Source: Charina bottae
Taxonomy: Eukaryota; Chordata; Lepidosauria; Squamata; Charinaidae
Assembly: GCA_023362775.1 (NCBI GenBank)
Contig: JALMGJ010000006.1
Location: 14,158,501-14,222,500, forward strand
Direction: 5' to 3'
DNA: 64,000 nt
Part shown: in pieces, positions 20,340-31,049 of the stretch
Numbering within the stretch: position 1 is the first letter of the stretch
How the letters are laid out: each line of letters opens with the position of its first letter
Notes under the pieces: model-generated
Told to the model about the DNA's origin: nothing
What the model saw: the letters and a program-made list of their open reading frames with translations, nothing else
The model's database searches: none
Made by a program: the position numbers and the translations under genes

Positions 20340-21680
20340 ACTTCAACAAGCACTCTCTAATAGACCAAAACCCAATTGTACATCATCTTCTGGGCAGCCT
20401 TCACCAGCCAGAAGAGACATGCATCTAATATAGAGGTGGCTGGTTTAATCAGCCTGTGGATCCTGTCCACTTCCTCAGGAGTTACAGACTCAAACCAGAC
20501 AGGATTGTGCCTTGCCACCTCAATAGGACTTGCCCAGTCAGAGTCCAACTCCAAGCAAATCCAAGTGGCTTTATCCATCAGGTGCTTAGAATATTCATCA
20601 CAGCAGCTCACTAAGTAATCCTGTGGCTCATCCCTATCCAGAAAGGAGTGAGTCACAGTCAAAAGGGCTGCTGGGCAGCTATTATGTTTCACCGCCCTTA
20701 TCACCATGATATAATCCCTAATATGTATTTGCACTTGTGCTTGGTGGGATTCACTCTTTGTCTTCCTCAAATAGCACTCTAGGCATATCTTATGGTTTTT
20801 CATCTCCTGAAGTTCCTTGGAGAACCAAGGAATCCTTCTGGATTGAAGCACAGTGAAAGTCCTTGCCATATGCTCATCCCTGGCACTGACAAGGGGTTCA
20901 GTCAAACTGCCTATCAAATCCTCAGGGGGAAAAAACCAACATCCCTCTGGAACCCTGTAGGGTCCAATAGTCTTCTGAGGTAGACTGATCAAATAGATCC
21001 TGCCACGCTGTGGCGGGGAGGCAATACCAGTGGGCCAAAAAGCAATCGAAGAGTGATATGAACATGGCAGAGGATTGATGGAAATATCCTCTACTTCCAG
21101 ATCACCTCACAACTGCCCCAGGGCAAAAACCAGGTTTACCATGCAATCTGCAGTAAGTGTTGGGTTGCGATGGTAGCCACAAACTCCTGAGCTGCCCAAG
21201 ACTCCATGCGACCAGGGGCCAGATTGCAGTCCCCAAGAATTATAAGCTCTGGGTCTCCTTGACAACCAGGAAATGGAATTTAGCAGCTAAGATAGGGATG
21301 TTACTGCACAGTGGGGAGGGTGCTAGAGCAGCAAGAACCTCAACTGATCTCTAAAGCCCAGCCAGAGATTTCACACTTATCTCACTCTGTGGTGCAGAGT
21401 CTCTGAAAGTCATTATGGTCTCATGGATTACAACTGCCATCCTACCCCCCTCCCTTGCTCTAAGATTGCAGCTGGTGCCAAACCTGAACCCAGGTGGGCA
21501 GATCTTTGAGAGGGAAACTCCCCACTCCTGGACCAACCTGGTTATACATACCATGCACAATCAAATTGTGGATGAGAATGGTCTTAGTACCAGCCAATCT
21601 GGCATTTAATAGCAGGAGCTGGAGCCCAGGGCCACCAAGGATCTGATACCTTGCCCAGGGGATAAATTTTGAGGACTAGA
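20340..21680 (-). mobile_element. L2/CR1-type LINE, endonuclease and linker segment
   Basis: A 211-residue minus-strand frame (20992-20357) reads the region between endonuclease and RT of L2-type ORF2: (P)WFSKELQEMKNHK, HIRDYIMVIRAVKHN, FLDRDEPQD, KHLMDKATWICLELDSDW, VTPEEVDRIHRLIKPATSILDACLFWLVKAA. Upstream, 21610-21000 carries endonuclease pieces (LNARLAG near 21600, a GGRMAVVIHE block at 21450, and LIILGDCNLAPG near 21240, the GDxN catalytic box) in shifted frames. The RT proper and the 3' end are absent, which is not a normal 5'-truncation pattern and suggests deletion. Pseudogenic. Confidence 0.85.
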
Positions 21681-21824
21681 GGATGGGACAGATCTAAGCC
21701 ACCAATGCTACCATTCCCACAAGCAGGCTTCCCTCAATTTTCCACCATATCTTTTCCAACACATCACAACTTTGATGGAACTGCCTGCCCTTATTTCCCC
21801 CTTGAACTCTCCCCCAACCACCAC

Positions 21825-21882
21825 CACCTCCTCCTCCTCCTCCTCCTCTTCCTCCTCCTCCTCCTCCTCCTCCTCCTCTTCC
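21825..21882. repeat. CCT trinucleotide microsatellite
   Basis: Imperfect CCT array with two CTT interruptions; polypyrimidine strand. The poly-Glu and poly-Leu frames through it are by-products. Confidence 0.93.
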
Positions 21883-21889
21883 ATCACCA

Positions 21890-23725
21890 CCACCAATGAT
21901 ACTGATACCCATGATACCCACCCATAACAAACCCCCCATCACAGTAACTTCCCCAGCTTTTCCTGCATATTGCACTCAGCAACTTGGTTAGTGGATGGAG
22001 AGGAAAACTGAGAAAGTCATGTTTAGACAGAGAGATGCTCAAAAAAATCATAGAACAAAAGGCAACATTGTGAAATAGCGTATGCCTGTGATAGAAGCAA
22101 GGTTGGTTTTCAAGGCCAGAAAGTGAATGGCAATTCATGAGGAGTGAATGGCAATGCTGCAAACTAGATTTAGATATATTCTTTTTCTTATTTCATGCCT
22201 TTATTCTTTATGCTCCTCTTTCTTACTCCTTTTTTTGTGCTATACACAACATTACTTGCCCTGAAACATAATAGTGTGATATGTATGCATGTAAAATTGT
22301 TTTTAGGGAGAAAGGTACTAAGAGGAATGCAATTCTCCAAATAGTCCAATATTTTCTCAGTAGTTATTGGATGCTGCCTCACTGTTGGGGAAGGGGAAAT
22401 AAGAAACCGGTTGGAAAGGGAATACACTGGAGCATGGAGGAAACAGCATGTCTGATTGGCTAGTAGCAGAGTACTCTATCCCACCTGAAAATAATTAATG
22501 CCATTTATCAAACAAGAAATGTAATCTGGAAGGAACAATGCATTCTTAGGCACAAAACGATTGGTAGATCAATTTAAAATGCAAGGTTGGAGCATCAGTT
22601 CCCCCCAAAGACCCACTTAACCACATTAGACAGCCCAGGATGTGCAAAAAACAGAAGCTGGTTTCTGAAGATGCATTGATTCATGCAATCCCTTGCTTGG
22701 TTGTCAGCAAAAGTGAAGAAAATGTAAAACATCTATCCAATTATTTTCATTAATATGCAAGCATTAAGCATTCAAATTCCTAATTAAGAGAAAACATGCC
22801 CTGTCAGGCATCTGCATGGACTACTGAACACTGCCTAGATTGTTCCATAATTATCCTGGCTTAATAGCTCTAAAAATGTAAGCAATGCACACTCTTTGTG
22901 GCAATGCACCACTTATCACATAAGACACCATGGTAGGGAGAACATGCTCTGCTTTGGCATATTTGGAGCTGCTGGTTTTCAGCAGAACATGCTCTAATTA
23001 ACAGAGACCAATGACAGCATGTTAGCCTGATCTGCCAACAAAGTTTAATAAGAAGAGAAAATGGGGTCTAATATTTATCAAAATAATATTTCTCCACAGC
23101 TGTCATGAAAAGCTCAATTATTGCTAGCAGCTAAAAAGGAAGGGGGGTGAATTATGAAGATATATGAATATTGTACAGCCCAGGCTTTCAAGAATGCATG
23201 TCTAAAACCAAATTACAATTCTGGATTGTTTTTGGAAGCCAGGAATTGGGTGATATTCCCTACTCTAAGTATGTAGAAATGCTGAGATGATTCCTGGGGC
23301 AAAGAACTTGCAATAGTTTGACTTCTGTTTTTCCTGATTATAGTTTTAGTTTTAGCTTTCTCCAGGCAGAAGGCAGGAAAGGATCTGTTCTGGTTCTGTG
23401 AAAATTCCCACTCTGTTATACTGAGCGCCTGTGGAATTCTTACAATAGTGTTGTTTGACTTGGAAAGAACAACAGCGTGGACGTAGAATTTCTGCCACAG
23501 TAGATATTCCTATAGGGTGCTAAGTCTGAAGTTTGCGAACTTTCTACTGTGAAAATAACTTTTTCCATGCTTTTTTTTTTGGGGGGGGGGGTCAGAGTGA
23601 ATGCACATCTGTCTGAGTTTGAATGTGTTTCAGATAAAGGCTAGATGGTTTATGGGAGTTAAAAACCCACTTGATAATCCAGAAAGGTCAGAGATGACCT
23701 GGTGTGAGAAGTGGGTTTTGGAATG
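21890..23725. other. unique DNA with possible conserved non-coding blocks
   Basis: About 1.8 kb without recognised repeats. The part 22700-23120 is AT-rich with homeodomain-type cores (TTAATATGCAAG, CTAATTAAGAG, CTAATTAACAG). AGAACATGCTCT occurs twice, at about 22939 and 22985, 46 bp apart. A T/G homopolymer junction lies at 23571-23591. No exon or splice context is convincing. The block is a candidate enhancer or simply old unique DNA. Confidence 0.35.
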
Positions 23726-23729
23726 TAGT

Positions 23730-24030
23730 AAAGGTAAAGTTTTCCCCTGCATAGTCATGTCCAACTCTAGGGGCCAGTGCTCATCTCCATTTGTTAGCCG
23801 AAGAGCCACTGCTGTCCGAAGACGCTTCCGCGGTCATGTGGCCGGCATGACGTGCGCGGAACGCTGTTACCATCCCACCGAAGTGGTACCTATTTATCTA
23901 CTTGCATTTGCATGCTTTCAAATTGCTAGGTTGGCAAGAACTGGGGTGAGTGCGGGAGCTCACTCTGTCACACGGCGCTCAGGTCTCGAACCACCAACCT
24001 TCCGATCGACAAGCCTAGCGTCTTACACAC
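23730..24030 (-). mobile_element. Sauria-type tRNA SINE, antisense, head truncated
   Basis: Matches the SINE at 3668-4003 in reverse: tail AAGGTAAAG at 23731, body through ACGCTTCCGCGGTCATGTGGCC and GAAGTGGTACCTATTTATCTA, B-box region CTCGAACC near 23986. The sequence diverges at about 24030 before the A-box end, so the 5' tip is missing. Several CpGs remain. A 159-residue frame across it (23601-24080) is a by-product. Confidence 0.9.
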
Positions 24031-24417
24031 TTCAAAAGTTATGGAGAAGAATAATGTGGTCTTCTAGCCCTCAAAGGTAACCTCCAAGGGACTTGGAACA
24101 AGGAACAAAGGTGCCCAACTATGTGCAGGCCAATGGTAGGGTTTCACCTTTAAATGGCTTTATTCCAAACTAGGCAAGGCAAGATCTAAGCAGTGGGTTA
24201 GGACACCAACTTTTGGAAGGGCTGAAAGAGCAGTACCAAAACTTTGGAGAAGCAAAATGTCCTAAGAGCTCGTTAGGCTAGGAGATGTCACCCACTGTGT
24301 TTTAGGGAAAAAAAGGTGGGAGAGGAACAGAGAGATGGAGAAAGAGACGTAGACAGGTGCAGAAATATGCTTCATAACGGTGCTTCTGTTATCATGCATG
24401 TTACTCCAATAAGCAGT

Positions 24418-24532
24418 ATTAGGCAACTGGTGTCTTCCAGATGTTTTAGACCAACTTCCAGCAGTTCTAGACAGCATGGCCAGTGGAAAAGAATTATGTG
24501 AGTTCTAGTGCATTAGGTTGCCTGGCTCTGCC
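24418..24532. mobile_element. degraded palindromic MITE (hAT-like)
   Basis: Starts TTAGGCAACTGGTG...CCAGATGTTTTAGACC and ends AGGTTGCCTGGC, with a central CAGCATGGCCAGTGG. This is the layout of a common amniote palindromic element whose arms run AGGCAACC...CCAGATGTTG...GGACTACAACTCCC. The inner arms are eroded. Confidence 0.5.
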
Positions 24533-24539
24533 CAAGAAT

Positions 24540-26360
24540 GAGCATTCCTGCATAATGAAAGGTTAGCTTCTAACTACTGGAACAATGTTGGTCTTTAAAA
24601 GAAGGGGGGAAAAGAATATAATTTGGGGGGCAGAGAGAGAAGCCCCTAATCTGTTTTCCAATCGTAACTTTGCAAACTTAAATGTCTTTGATCCATTCAA
24701 AAAATGTTGCTGAATTCTCTACTCATTCCTGTTAAGGAAAAAAGTGCAAAGATGATTGGAATAGAATTTGGGCTCAGCCCTCATTTTCATCCTAATCTCT
24801 TAACAAATCCAAAAGCAACAGGGATTTTTAAAAATTTCAGCCCAATCCTCTATAGGGTTTGCAAGTCTCTCTATTTGGAAGCATCCGAAAATTTTGACAT
24901 GCTTCAATTTTTCCCTCTGCCGAAAAATCTTGAATACCACAGAAATCAGGACAGACCCCCTGCAGAATTATACTCCAGATGTACTTGACTTTGATCCATT
25001 ATTAATTGCTCTCTGATCCTCTGTGTGTGTTTGTGTGTGTATGTGTGTTTAATGCCTAGATGTCATAGCAATGGGCAATATAAACATTTAAAGTACAAGT
25101 GATTTTATTTTTCCCCCTCGGGCAGGTACCTGGACTCCATTTTTTCTTATTAGGTATCCTTTCCTTCTTTTTCCCTAAAGATAGGAAATTGTTTTTCGTC
25201 TTAATTAGATACTTTCTCCATCATATAACTGGCTTATAGTCCAGAGATTTATAACAGTACTTTCCCAAAGTTCACTGAAGGGTTATGTGAGGAAAAAAAG
25301 TCTCCCCTGCCCCCAGCAAAGACAGGGGTGGTCCTTCCTCAAACCATTTTTTACTTTTGAATAAGATAGCATTGCCACCCATTCAGTGGGGAGGGGAGGA
25401 TTTCAGTAGATTGGAACAAAATAGTTCACTTCATTTGGGGAACGAGGATAGCTTCTGCACAGGCATTCTGTAGTAGCTTCTGGAAAGGTTTTCTGCAATA
25501 ACAGCAGCAGTTTTTTCCATGTTAAATCTCCCTTTGGTCTGTGCCCAAACCCAACTTTTGAGACATGGCAACCATCACTATGCTGCTCCCCAAAATTACT
25601 GAAATCCCTTCGGATTCCAGAGTGCACTTGAAAAATGTGGGTGGGTTAGCCATGTTGCACCTAAAGTTTATGTGGAGACTACCCCCGTCTCTGTATAACC
25701 TCACTGGTTGGGTTCATACGACATGCAAACAGTCATTGAGGAGCTATAGCTGGGGGTCCTTGGACTTCACTTCTAACGTCTAGACCCACAGCCAGGAACA
25801 TAAAATAGAGTCTGTAACCACCCTGAGCAAAAAACAGCCAATCGTCTTCTGATTCCTCAACATTTGACCAACTTTAGTATCAAAGGCATTTGTATGCATG
25901 CACTGCTACCCATGTTTTAAATACTTGCAAGCGAACCCCAGGGTTTGATAAATACTGAGTTTAAGGGAGAGAAAAAGAGAGTGAGTAAAGTGAAGTGAAG
26001 TGACATAAGAATGCAGAAAGTATAGAGGGAGAAATCTATTCAGGCTACAGGAGTTTCTCATCTCTCCAGTCCTGAATTTAGGGCACCCTATTCCCAAATG
26101 GGCTTGAGAGAATCGCCAGCCATTCATGGCACATCACACATCTTTAAAAGTGCTTGAGTTGCATCTACTCAGCAAGAGCTCAATACCATGGCTGCTGCCT
26201 GCTAGGTAGCTTTTATAACATGTTGTTTGCAGCTTAATGGAGTTCAATAAACAGTTCCATATTTTTTCCTACTCTTTATACAAATGATACATAGGCGATG
26301 GGGGCCGGTGGCGAGACTGGGTCTGTGGTTTGTGTTTCTGCCATTTTCAGTACAAAAAGT
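24540..26360. other. unique DNA, no gene seen
   Basis: No coding exon or repeat recognised. Contains an imperfect TG tract at 25022-25048. A 94-residue frame at 24704-24988 (plus) has no family resemblance. Confidence 0.45.
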
Positions 26361-26369
26361 CGTTCCTCT

Positions 26370-26705
26370 CTGTTGCAGGAGAGCAGGGAGGACCTGCTCC
26401 AGTTCATAGCTGTGCTTGGAATAGTGACACCCATTACTCTAATGGTACGTGGGAATGACCTTGGGAGACAGGGGGAAGAGCCGCAGCCAGAGCAACACTC
26501 AGATAAGAGGCAGCTCAGCCCCCAGAAGGAATGGGGGCGTGGCAAATGTCTCAAACGGGACCCTCCCTAGTTTCTTGGGCTATAAAGATGATGGGGGAGA
26601 AATGTATTTTCAGACTTGCAAGATTCCGTGAATGCAACCTTACAATAAAGTAGAATCAGTTCATCTGGGCGTGCTTCCTGTCTGAACTATCTCGCAAGGC
26701 TGACA
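26370..26705 (+). mobile_element. possible LTR (solo or fragment)
   Basis: A G/A-rich stretch with GGGGGCGTGGC (about 26530) is followed by GGCTATAAAGATG (26579-26591, TATA-like) and, 60 bp on, by AATAAAG (26644-26650, polyadenylation-like), then a C/T-rich segment ending ACTATCTCGCAAGGCTGACA. U3-TATA-R-polyA spacing and the CA end are LTR-like. I found no matching flanking duplication and no second copy in the window, so the 5' boundary is a guess. Confidence 0.4.
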
Positions 26706-26709
26706 ATTG

Positions 26710-27370
26710 CTAACCACAAGAGTCCCAGTACTTTGCCACTTAGACAAACAGTTAAACTCTTAATAGCAAAGACATAGGACTGTCATTGTTTCAGCTGCAG
26801 GATCAGCAGCCTGCTTTATGGATGGTCCTCTAATTGCTGATTAATATTGAAGAGGAGGGTAATTACTCTTGCTAAAAACCCCTGACATTTACAAACCTTA
26901 CCTTCTGCCTCCATTTCCCTCTGCCTACCCTTTTCCCAGCCTATAAAAGTGAGGTTCCCTCTCATCCACAGGAGCGCTGTCCACAAATCACTAGAGCATG
27001 GGCAGGCTGGGGAGGATTGTGTGGCAGGTGGTGGTGGTTCTCCTTGGTCTTTTTTGTGCAAGGCCAGGAAAAAAGAAAAGTGCAGCAGGGGGAATGGAGT
27101 AAGGACATCAGTACACAGCATGCATCTTTATTATGAGCACATTAAACCCTGTTGAACTGTGTAAGCGAGCAGAACAAAACTGGAGGGGGGGACAAGGGCA
27201 AAAGCAAATTACTTTCATTTTCCTCAGCAGAAATATCCATGTCTAGTGAACTGGCTCATTTTCCAAAGGAACATATAGCTGATGTGATCTTAGTTTTTTG
27301 TTTTTTTTAAATCATCAAGTAACTGGAACTTCCTTAGACACTTATGAAAAGACTTACCCCAGTCTATGAC

Positions 27371-27413
<43 letters not shown>

Positions 27414-28900
27414 ACATTGTCGTATTACTTAGGACAAGTAGAAAACCATTGTGGATTTTGCTACTGATACTATTCACAAGAGAGTGGGCTTCTGGACTAA
27501 GTTCCTTCCAACTAACCCATTCTGTGTTCTATGAACATTCCGGGATCCAACATGCTGACTGTAGCTTGCCAATTCTTTCTGATATGTTCCCTACGGCAGT
27601 CACATTTTTCCACCTAGGTGTCAGGGTACTAAAACTGTTTTAGACCTGGAGGTTGCAAAGCAGGGAGAATAGAACAGATATACAGACTATGTGACTAATG
27701 ACATAATGATATTCCTCTGGGGGAGTGGGGAGGGCTGGACCTTTGACAGGAGTTATGGAGTTGTAGATGCTTAAGAGGGAAATGGATGTGCCTTTCTGAG
27801 CCTTTGCACACCCATCCCCATTCATACTTTAGCATTTTTCAGTAAATAACCCACCACCCTAAATCAACCGTTTTGGTGCCAAATGTCAGCAATGTGACCT
27901 CTTTGAAAGCCACAATGTGACCTCTTTGGTTTTTGGAGGATGCATATGTCCAGTAGACTATGGTTACCATTCCTTAGTTTATGCCACAGATTTTCAAACT
28001 AACTAGTTCTTGGACACCCTGATCAAGAAGCTTTAATGATAGAAAATTAGCAATACAACAAAACTTGTGCCTGTTGTAATTCATTGATGCCGTCAGACTC
28101 GCTCTGCTTGCCTGCCATGTATTTGAGACAACACGTGTATAGAAGCCGACTCGTGTCAGCCTGCTTTGTAGCCAGCTACTGTGCATCGAAGAGAATTGCC
28201 ACCCTCACATTCCTTTGCTGACTGGGGAAAAACTAAGGACACTGATAAGACACCTGGACTCTCATTAAACTGAACAAGTTGGGAGGGGGGAAGATCAAGA
28301 GTGGGAAAACAGTTGTTTTGAAACTAACAAGGGATGAAGTCAGAGGGATGTTCTTAACTTTGAATGCTTGGCGCCAAATCTGGTATTCAGAGCTTTGCAG
28401 CCGTTCCCTGTGGTCGGATTTTAATAAATGAATTCTTTTCGCATTCTGATGAATTGTCTGGAGAATTTCTTAAGTTAAGATCCTGGCACTGGGATCATCA
28501 CAGATGCGAATTTATATTTAAAGTTATTTGATTCCCCCCCCCCCCTTAGTCTCTTGTAGAACCCCATCAAGTTCAGACCCACCAAACCCAAACCTTGGTC
28601 TATGCTTGACCCAACATAGTACTCAGGCAGTACCTTGAGCAGTGAAAAAATGGCTGGGGAGAAGGCAATCGCCTTCTGGGATTGCAGACACTACTGCATT
28701 CCTCAAGGCATGCACTGCACTTCATACATTAACCAAGCATATGGGGAAAGAGTATACAGTGGCATTGTGAGACTATCACCCACATAATACCTCAAGGAAG
28801 AGGAGAAGGGATCAGAACTTCTCAGTCAGAACAAACCTTTTGCTCCTCACTCAATATGAAAGTCTAGTTAAGTAGCAGAACCAAACCATCTTGGTTGATT
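26710..28900. other. unique DNA; faint LTR-like stretch near 28200-28530
   Basis: Mostly unrecognised sequence. At 28380-28530, GGTCGGATTTTAATAAATG (polyA-like AATAAA near 28422), a TG-rich stretch and TCCTGGCACTGGGATCATC resemble an LTR 3' half followed by a primer-site-like TGG, but no partner repeat is seen. C run at 28535-28545. Confidence 0.3.
27373..27415. repeat. CA dinucleotide microsatellite
   Basis: About 20 CA units with one AA interruption near 27406. Confidence 0.95.
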
Positions 28901-28902
28901 CC

Positions 28903-28982
28903 TCCTTCTCCTTCTCCTTCTCCTTCTCCTTCTCCTTCTCCTTCTCCTTCTCCTTCTCCTTCTCCTTCTCCTTCTCCTTCTC
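28903..28982. repeat. CCTTCT hexanucleotide microsatellite
   Basis: Thirteen CCTTCT units, perfectly periodic. It begins exactly past the stop and short 3' UTR of the antisense LINE at 28984, whose last bases read GATGGAGAAGG on the minus strand, so it probably grew from the LINE tail. Confidence 0.93.
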
Positions 28983-28983
28983 C

Positions 28984-29462
28984 ATCACTCATAGCCAAGT
29001 AAGATTGTCTTCCAGGGGTAAAATCTTAACAGTGGGTCCGTAAGTGGCTGTAAAGGCCAATTCTGGATCCGCACAACCTCCCACAATGAGGGCATAGGTT
29101 TCCGGGTGGAAGATGGTCACAATGAGGGTTTGCTTGATGTGCCTTCCTCTTAGCTTGTTTCTCCCTTTTGCCCTGTACTTGTGCTTCTTCAAAGTCCGTA
29201 GTGCCTTTAATAAAGGCTGACCTCCAATTGAAACGCTCATGAGTTAGGGCCTCCCAGTTCTCAATGCTGATATTTTTTTTAAATTAGCTTTGAGAGTATC
29301 TTTGAATCTGTTTTGCTGTCCACCAATATTCCATTTTCCATTCTTAAGTTGGGAGTAAAGTAGCTGCTTTGGAAGACGATGATCAGGCATTCGAACAACA
29401 TGGCCGGTCCAGCGAAGTTGATGTTGGATGATCATTGTTTCAATGCTTGGTTGATTCCCCAA
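28984..29462 (-). mobile_element. LINE ORF2 C-terminus ending in a C2H2 zinc finger
   Basis: Minus-strand frame 29462-29262 reads PSIETMIIQHQLRWTGHVVRMPDHRLPKQLLY and FKDTLKANLKK, the post-RT region of a non-LTR retrotransposon. After a frameshift in an eight-T run (29272-29279) it continues ENWEALTHERFNWRSAF and ends PGNLCPHCGRLCGSRIGLYSHLRTHC with a stop near 29026. The last part fits C-x2-C-x12-H-x3-H. This post-RT finger is known from several invertebrate-type endonuclease-RT proteins; I cannot assign the clade firmly. The CCTTCT array abuts its 3' end. Confidence 0.75.
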
Positions 29463-29661
29463 AGCTAACAGGATTGTACCTGATTAATATTTGGATAGGA
29501 CACTACCAAGGGATGTAGGTTAGATTGGTGAATTACAGGTTTTTTTTAAAAAAACCATCCTGAAAGAAGGGGATGACAAGTCATTTCCATGTGTTTGCCA
29601 AGAACATAACATGAACATGTCCATGAAGTTAACAGGAGTGGAGCTCCACTCAAAGAAGACT
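29462..29661 (+). mobile_element. 5S rRNA-headed SINE fragment
   Basis: The first 60 bp (AAGCTAACAGGATTGTACC, GATTAATATTTGGATAGGA, then a GATGTAGGTTAGA stretch) follow the 3' half of vertebrate 5S rRNA (AAGCTAAGCAGGGTCGGGCC, TTAGTACTTGGATGGGAGA, GCTGTAGG) in order and spacing. The body (AAGTCATTTCC, TTTGCCAAGAACATAACATG, CATGTCCATGAAG) and the end GGAGTGGAGCTCCACTCAAAG match the copies at 56419 and 59448 and resemble RTE-type LINE ends. Compare the known 5S-Sauria-RTE SINE class. The 5' third of the 5S part is absent. Confidence 0.75.
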
Positions 29662-29669
29662 TGTCTTTA

Positions 29670-30450
29670 TTATATGGAAGTTAGTTGCTAATATTCTGTC
29701 TTGACACAGCCCAACAAAACCAGGAACTACAAGATCTGGTGGGAAGACTGTAGAAACAAAATTCATTATTAAAGTTTGGAAACCTCGGGCAAGAGCATTA
29801 TGTCTCCATCTAGACTTTGACTTTCTCCTGCATACCAATGCCTACTATGAATTATACAAAGAAGTTGACTTTGTTTAGTCAGGGATTACTGGATATCCGT
29901 TCTTCAGAATTTCCAGCACTGGACTTTCCCAGCACATGATGCTTAGTCTTTTAATTCAAGATGTCAGAGTTTAATCTAGGATCTATTGGCTGGATTTGAT
30001 GAATTGGAGTAAGCTAAAATGTGGTTGGCAGTTTATAGTTCAGCTGGACTTCTGGGATCTAATTCATTATCTAACCCTGTTGTGTGAACCAGGTCACTAT
30101 GTTAACCACCATGATGTGGTTCCCTTAGGTGTACCATGTTATGTGCACTCAGCAACGGTGATTTGTTAACCCAGAGTTTAGCATCTTATGTGAATCTAAT
30201 CTTCCCACTGCAAGTTTTTGAGGCCTTGGTGAGACAACAGTGTGCCCTAAACCAAAAGTTGCCCCTTAGGAAAAGATTGGGTTCAGTAGTTACCCAGATA
30301 AATTTAGCTATATCTAAATACAAAAGAAATATGGAAAACTAGATATCAACTCATCATATGTTTGTGTCTACATGTGTGTGTGTAGATGTGTCACCCTTTA
30401 TTGAGGATATGAGACTTTTGCCTTATTAAATAAACACACAGATTTCCCTG
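29670..30450. other. unique or ancient repeat DNA, no gene seen
   Basis: No coding family. 29990-30210 contains phrases like TTGTGTGAACCAGGTCAC, ATGTTAACCACC and TTAACCCAGAGTTTAGC that also occur in 34730-35100, suggesting a shared decayed repeat. Confidence 0.35.
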
Positions 30451-30454
30451 CAGC

Positions 30455-31046
30455 TGCTCAGGAGAAGAGGCATTTTGTACAACGAAGGTGAAAGAAGAAA
30501 GTGCAAAAGCTGGGTTGCAGTTAAACCTCAAAAAAACCAAGATTATGGCAACCAGATTGATTGATAACTGGCAAATAGACAGAGAAAACGTGGAGGCAGT
30601 GACAGACTTTGTATTTCTAGGCGCAAAGATCACTGCAGATGCTGACTGCAGCCAGGAAATCAGAAGACGTCTACTTCTTGGGTGGAGAGCAATGACAAAT
30701 CTGACAAAATTCTGAGAGTGCCTTGGACTGCAAGAAGATCAAACCAGTCCATACTCCAGGAAATCAAGCCAGACTGCTCACTTGAGGGAATGATATTAAA
30801 GGCAAAACTGAAGTACTTTGGCCACATAATGAGAAGACAGGATACCCTGGAGAAGATGCTGATGTTAGGGAAACTGGAAGGCCAAAGGAAGAGGGGCCGA
30901 CCAAGGGCAAGATGGATGGATGATATTCTGGAGGTGATGGACTCAACCTTGGGGAGCTGGGGGTGGCGACGGCCGACAGGAAGCTCTGGTGTGGGCTGGT
31001 CCATGAAGTCATGAAGAGTCGGAAGCAACTGAATGAATAAACAACA
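30455..31046 (+). mobile_element. BovB LINE 3' end with ~190 bp internal deletion
   Basis: Encodes the post-catalytic RT segment (VKEESAKAGLQLNLKKTKIMA, TRLIDNWQIDRENVEAVTDFVFLGAKITADADCS) and the C-terminal block to GAATGAATAAACAACA. Compared with the 61829-62625 copy, the segment encoding the stretch after AMTN and up to KILRVPW is missing, with the junction near 30703-30709. The frame is changed at the joint. 5' truncated near 30455. Confidence 0.9.
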
Positions 31047-31049
31047 AAC

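Noticed and set aside
20376..20618. A plus-strand 80-residue gene
   Set aside because: It is the complementary-frame shadow of the L2 linker coded on the minus strand.
21694..21975. Poly-Glu and poly-Gly proteins
   Set aside because: They are translations of the CCT microsatellite.
22800..22825. A p53 response element (AAACATGCCC)
   Set aside because: Only one good half-site; the adjacent half does not fit the consensus.
26276..26570. A 90-residue coding exon
   Set aside because: Overlapping frames on both strands inside an LTR-like region; no splice sites or family match.
28903..28982. A CRISPR-like or minisatellite array
   Set aside because: Perfect 6 bp periodicity without spacers is a microsatellite; the same holds for 44142-44246.
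29462..29530. A 5S rRNA gene
   Set aside because: Only the 3' half of 5S is recognisable, with many substitutions and no terminator T run; it leads a SINE body.
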